This document shows positions 6,021 to 8,494 of a stretch of DNA of 8,494 nt, in pieces; within the stretch, counting starts at the first letter, position 1; each line of letters begins with the position of its first letter. A model generated the notes under the pieces. The model made no database searches. It was not told where the DNA came from and saw only the letters and a program-made list of their open reading frames with translations. The DNA comes from an uncultured Eubacteriales bacterium (GTDB taxonomy: Bacteria; Bacillota; Clostridia; Lachnospirales; CAG-274), in NCBI GenBank assembly GCA_902497185.1, contig CABVEG010000060.1, forward strand, positions 1 to 8,494, read 5' to 3'. A program made the position numbers and the translations under genes.

Positions 6021-6369
6021 TTTTACTGCCCCTTTTTATTATAAATTCTGTAACTTTTCCCGATACTATCATTACAAAGACAGTAGTAGAAATTAAAATA
6101 AACAACACAGGTGCAATAACAGGCAATATTTTGTCAGCTACAGTAATTAGCTTTGCTCCTGCCGGTATAAACATAAGAGGCATTATAGCTATAAGATATT
6201 TACCGCTTTCCCTTACCCACTCAACTTTAATAATCTTAGTTATAAGAAGTAAAAGCATTATACATAAACCATAAATACTTGCAGGAATAGGCAAAGGCAA
6301 AAAGTTATATATAAGTTCCGCTATAAAAGTAATTGCCAAAATTAAGCCAAACTGAAAAACAAATTTCAT
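6013..6369 (-). CDS. lrgA: LrgA/CidA-family membrane protein
   Basis: The 118-residue protein is the small, holin-like subunit of the LrgAB pair. About four membrane segments are visible (roughly 4-23, 29-48, 57-77 and 83-103), with a basic C-terminus ending KRGSKND. Family signatures are LPLPIPASIYGL (24-35) and IMPLMFIPAGAKL (62-74). The start is ATG at 6369, because GGGAG (6378-6382) lies 8 nt before it. An in-frame TTG at 6384 overlaps that site and is rejected. The gene overlaps lrgB by 8 nt and is first behind a strong promoter. No lytS/lytT-type two-component regulator, the usual neighbour in staphylococci and bacilli, is present in the window. Confidence 0.92.
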   Translation of the reverse strand: MKFVFQFGLILAITFIAELIYNFLPLPIPASIYGLCIMLLLLITKIIKVEWVRESGKYLIAIMPLMFIPAGAKLITVADKILPVIAPVLFILISTTVFVMIVSGKVTEFIIKRGSKND

Positions 6370-6377
6370 TACATCAT

Positions 6378-6382
6378 CTCCC
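6378..6382 (-). promoter_or_regulatory. Ribosome binding site placing the lrgA start at 6369
   Basis: Minus-strand GGGAG is 8 nt before ATG at 6369. The alternative TTG at 6384 overlaps this site and lacks one of its own. Confidence 0.7.
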
Positions 6383-6383
6383 A

Positions 6384-6427
6384 AAAAACAACAATGTATT
6401 TAGTATACTACCAAAAATGTTGTTTTT
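6384..6427. promoter_or_regulatory. Composite dyad over the lrgAB promoter, candidate operator
   Basis: Outer arms AAAAACAACA (6384-6393) and TGTTGTTTTT (6418-6427) are exact reverse complements. A 10-bp perfect palindrome, TAGTATACTA (6401-6410), has the same centre, 6405.5. The element spans the -10, the spacer, part of the -35 and the predicted start point. Shared symmetry of three parts suggests a protein-binding site. The bound factor is unknown. Confidence 0.5.
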
Positions 6428-6430
6428 CAA
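6402..6430 (-). promoter_or_regulatory. Promoter of lrgAB
   Basis: Minus-strand TTGAAA (6425-6430) and TATACT (6402-6407) are separated by 17 bp. Each box matches consensus at five of six bases, the same box pair and spacing as the Nudix promoter. Transcription would start near 6395, giving a leader of roughly 26 nt. The promoter lies inside a symmetric dyad (6384-6427), consistent with control by a dimeric regulator. Confidence 0.72.
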
Positions 6431-6593
6431 GGATAAATATAAAAACTATGCTAAAAAAGTATTTTGCTCTTACCAATACACTTCCTAAATATGTTAATGA
6501 TTATAAACAATTAAAGCACACCATACCGTGTAATGCAAAAGAAAAAGCCCAACAAGTTGGACTTTTTCAATCAATATCACTACATATTATAAA
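6431..6593. other. Intergenic region between kduI and the lrgAB promoter
   Basis: These 163 bp hold the kduI terminator (6541-6568) and otherwise AT-rich sequence with no credible gene. A plus-strand open frame here (6394-6627) runs through the terminator and into the antisense of kduI and has no ribosome site. Confidence 0.6.
6541..6568 (-). terminator. Intrinsic terminator after kduI
   Basis: On the minus-strand transcript, GAAAAAG-U-CCAA pairs with UUGG-G-CUUUUUC around a CUUG tetraloop, with one G-U pair. The U-rich 3' arm continues into UUUUG. It lies about 26 nt past the kduI stop. On the plus strand the G-U pair becomes a C/A mismatch, so the design fits the minus strand best. Confidence 0.8.
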
Positions 6594-7463
6594 TTACTTT
6601 AATTCGCCTGTCTTTAACCAGTCCTGATCGTCATAATCCTTATTTTCGCCAACCATACCCCAGATAAATGTGTAAGCCTTAGTACCTACACCTGAATGTA
6701 TTGACCAACTTGGAGAAATAACAGCAGACTCATTAGGCATAACAATATGTCTTGTTTCATCAGGCTTACCCATCATATGGAATACAACATTGTCATCATC
6801 CATATCAAAGTATAAATAAACCTCCATACGTCTTTCATGAGTATGACATGGCATAGTGTTCCAGTTAGAGCCGGGATCAAGCTTAGTTAAGCCCATTGCC
6901 AACTGACAGCTGCCATATTCAACACCATCTCTCTGAGATAATCTTGCAAAGACCTCATCATGTATGTACTGATTAATAGTTCTCTTGTTGCAATCCTCTA
7001 AAGAGCCTAATGGCTTATGATTAGCATCATCATATGAAATTAACACTGTAGGATAAGTCTTGTGAGCTGTTGCAGAATTCATATAAAACTTAGGTGGATT
7101 CTTAGGGTCCTTAGCAGAGAAAGAAATTTCTTTAACACCCATACCAACATAAATAGCATCGCCGTTATTAACAGCATATTCCTTGCCGTCAACAGTAACA
7201 AATCCGTCACCGCCAATATTAATAGTGCCAAGCTCTCTTCTCTGTAAAAAATATTCAGCTGCTAATTCCTTGCTGCCTTCAAGTTTTAAAGGCTCAGTAG
7301 TTGGAGTAATACCACCGAAAATAATTCTGTCATTGTGGCTGTATACAAGCTTCATTTCACCCGGTACAAAAACCTTTTCTACTAAGAAATGCTTTCTTAA
7401 TGTTTCTGTATCGTAATGTTTAACATCATCATAGTGATTTGAATATCTTACTTCTAAATTCAT
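6594..7463 (-). CDS. kduI: 5-dehydro-4-deoxy-D-glucuronate isomerase (KduI)
   Basis: KduI converts 5-dehydro-4-deoxy-D-glucuronate, formed from unsaturated uronates released by pectin or glycosaminoglycan lyases, into 3-deoxy-D-glycero-2,5-hexodiulosonate in the cytoplasm. The 289-residue sequence closely follows remembered E. coli KduI: RRELGTINIGG (75-85), NTMPCHTHERRMEVY (202-216), ETRHIV (236-241) and SPSWSIHSGVGTKAYTFIWG (250-269). Expected zinc ligands are present as H207, H209, E214 and H256. Compared with the 278-residue E. coli protein it carries about ten extra residues around 172-183. The start is ATG at 7463, with GGAGG (7474-7478) before it. An upstream ATG at 7484 would put that site inside the gene and is rejected. 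It lies 92 bp after kdgK, with a terminator hairpin between them. Confidence 0.95.
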   Translation of the reverse strand: MNLEVRYSNHYDDVKHYDTETLRKHFLVEKVFVPGEMKLVYSHNDRIIFGGITPTTEPLKLEGSKELAAEYFLQRRELGTINIGGDGFVTVDGKEYAVNNGDAIYVGMGVKEISFSAKDPKNPPKFYMNSATAHKTYPTVLISYDDANHKPLGSLEDCNKRTINQYIHDEVFARLSQRDGVEYGSCQLAMGLTKLDPGSNWNTMPCHTHERRMEVYLYFDMDDDNVVFHMMGKPDETRHIVMPNESAVISPSWSIHSGVGTKAYTFIWGMVGENKDYDDQDWLKTGELK

Positions 7464-7473
7464 ATTAAATTTA

Positions 7474-7478
7474 CCTCC
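7474..7478 (-). promoter_or_regulatory. Ribosome binding site placing the kduI start at 7463
   Basis: Minus-strand GGAGG is 10 nt before ATG at 7463. It lies only about 12 nt past the terminator hairpin at 7491-7522, leaving no room for a promoter in between. Confidence 0.75.
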
Positions 7479-7490
7479 ATACATTATTGT

Positions 7491-7522
7491 AAAAAGGCTG
7501 AAGGCTTAAAGCCCTCAGCCTT
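7491..7522 (-). terminator. Intrinsic terminator between kdgK and kduI
   Basis: On the minus-strand transcript, AAGGCUGA-G-GGCU pairs with AGCC-U-UCAGCCUU around a UUA loop. This gives a 13-bp stem with one G-U pair, followed directly by UUUUUAC. This is a good intrinsic terminator, about 33 nt past the kdgK stop. It would reduce or block read-through into kduI, so it may set the ratio of the two enzymes or act as an attenuator. Confidence 0.75.
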
Positions 7523-7555
7523 AGTGAAATTATTATTAAAATTATGAGCTACAAC

Positions 7556-8494
7556 TTATCTCTGTACTCTACCAGAACCGTCATTAGACTCAACTTCAGC
7601 TCTTGTAACAAGGTTAAAGTCACCAGGGATAGTATGCTTAAGAGCAGATGCAGAAACAGCAAAGTTAAGAGCTGCCTTCATATCCTTACCATCCATAAGA
7701 CCACAAATTAAACCACCTGCAAAAGAGTCACCGCCGCCAACTCTGTCAACGATAGGCATAATGTCAAATCTGTTAGATCTGTAGAATTCTCTAGTCTTAC
7801 CATCCATAATACAAGCAGACCAACCATTGTGAGAAGCTGAGAATGACTCTCTTAAAGAAGAGATAACATACTTGAAGCCAAACTTGTCACACATCTGATT
7901 GAAGATGTCCTGATAACCTGCCATTTCAAGCTCACCTGAAGTTACATCAGTATTACCCGGCTTGAAACCAAGAACCTTTTCAGCATCCTCTTCGTTACCA
8001 ATACAAACATCAACATACTGCATTAAGTTAGTCATAACCTTCTGAGCCTTCTCAGATGACCATAATTTCTTTCTGAAGTTAAGGTCACAAGAAACTGTAA
8101 CTCCCTTAGCCTTAGCAGCCTTACAAGCAGCCTCAGTAACTTCAGCAGCAATATCTGATACAGCAGGAGTGATACCAGTGAAATGGAACCAGTCAGCACC
8201 CTCGAAAATCTCATCAAAGTCAAATAAATCAGCAGTAGCAGTTGAGATAGAAGAATGAGCTCTATCATAAACTACATTTGATGCTCTCATAGAAGCACCT
8301 GTTTCTAAATAGTAAATACCAAGTCTTTCGCCACACTTAACGATATGCTTAGTTTCAACACCGTATTTTCTTAAAGCAGCGATTGCACAAGTACCAATTG
8401 GGTTGTCAGGTACAGCAGTAACGAACTCTGCCTCGTGACCATAGTTTGCTAATGATACAGCTACGTTAGCTTCACCGCCACCGTAATTAATATC
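7556..8494 (-). CDS. kdgK: 2-dehydro-3-deoxygluconokinase (KDG kinase), N-terminus outside the window
   Basis: The open frame covers 312 residues and continues past the right edge without a stop; the ATG at 8290 is internal, not the start. The product is a PfkB-family sugar kinase. The first PfkB region appears at the visible start as NYGGGEANVAVSLANYG, and the second as DRVGGGDSFAGGLICG near the C-terminus, where the D of GGGD is the catalytic base. The following SASALKHTIPGDFNLVT stretch is typical of KDG kinases from clostridia. KdgK phosphorylates 2-dehydro-3-deoxy-D-gluconate to KDPG, which an aldolase splits into pyruvate and glyceraldehyde-3-phosphate. Roughly 30 N-terminal residues are missing, judging by family length. 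Its neighbour kduI acts two steps earlier in the same pathway. Codon use (many GTA, GCA, GGT, AAC, CTT/TTA) suggests high expression. Another PfkB sugar kinase is possible, but the context argues for KdgK. Confidence 0.9.
   Translation of the reverse strand, partial: DINYGGGEANVAVSLANYGHEAEFVTAVPDNPIGTCAIAALRKYGVETKHIVKCGERLGIYYLETGASMRASNVVYDRAHSSISTATADLFDFDEIFEGADWFHFTGITPAVSDIAAEVTEAACKAAKAKGVTVSCDLNFRKKLWSSEKAQKVMTNLMQYVDVCIGNEEDAEKVLGFKPGNTDVTSGELEMAGYQDIFNQMCDKFGFKYVISSLRESFSASHNGWSACIMDGKTREFYRSNRFDIMPIVDRVGGGDSFAGGLICGLMDGKDMKAALNFAVSASALKHTIPGDFNLVTRAEVESNDGSGRVQR

Noticed and set aside
6394..6627. Plus-strand open frame of 77 codons between lrgA and kduI
   Set aside because: It starts in the lrgAB promoter, passes through the kduI terminator and ends inside kduI antisense, with no ribosome site.
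7556..8290. A KDG kinase starting at ATG 8290
   Set aside because: The same frame stays open to 8494 and encodes the first PfkB signature (GGGEANVAVSLA), so this ATG is internal and the gene is cut by the window edge.

Overview
The window looks like chromosomal DNA from an AT-rich Firmicute of the class Clostridia, most plausibly Lachnospiraceae. The grounds are the low GC content, strong AGGAGG-type ribosome binding sites, a DnaD-like/DnaC-like primosome gene pair, and a clostridial YkuD L,D-transpeptidase. The genus cannot be fixed from sequence alone. Pectin/uronate genes (kdgK, kduI) would suit a plant-fibre-degrading gut or rumen species. No tRNA, rRNA, CRISPR array, transposase or phage gene was seen.

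Layout from left to right. Positions 1-165 (minus) hold the start of a Nudix hydrolase gene with its own near-consensus promoter. Positions 321-2302 (minus) hold a translationally coupled pair: a DnaD-domain primosome protein followed by a DnaC/DnaI-type helicase-loader ATPase. Positions 2462-3250 (minus) hold a secreted L,D-transpeptidase with a C-terminal Ig-like domain, whose signal-peptide region is ambiguous and may be frameshifted. An AT-rich gap of about 320 bp carries promoters for divergent genes. Positions 3570-5179 (plus) are the only plus-strand genes: a three-gene cassette of a PhzF-like isomerase, a single-domain cupin and a GNAT acetyltransferase. Positions 5334-6369 (minus) hold lrgA-lrgB, with 8 bp of overlap, behind a strong promoter embedded in a large symmetric dyad. 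Positions 6594-8494 (minus) hold kdgK (5' part outside the window) then kduI, two enzymes of the 4-deoxy-5-ketouronate pathway, with an intrinsic terminator between them.

How the genes work together. KduI isomerises 5-dehydro-4-deoxy-D-glucuronate, and KdgK phosphorylates the later intermediate 2-dehydro-3-deoxygluconate, so these two serve unsaturated-uronate (pectin or glycosaminoglycan) catabolism, which ends in pyruvate and glyceraldehyde-3-phosphate. LrgAB, just downstream, belongs to a family with known pyruvate/carboxylate transporters, so a link to pyruvate flux is possible but unproven. DnaD and DnaC form a replication-initiation module. The PhzF-cupin-GNAT cassette looks like a small metabolite-modifying operon of unknown substrate.

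No clearly new biological system is visible. The most useful leads are the composite dyad over the lrgAB promoter, the terminator lodged between kdgK and kduI, the L,D-transpeptidase N-terminus, and the uncharacterised plus-strand cassette.
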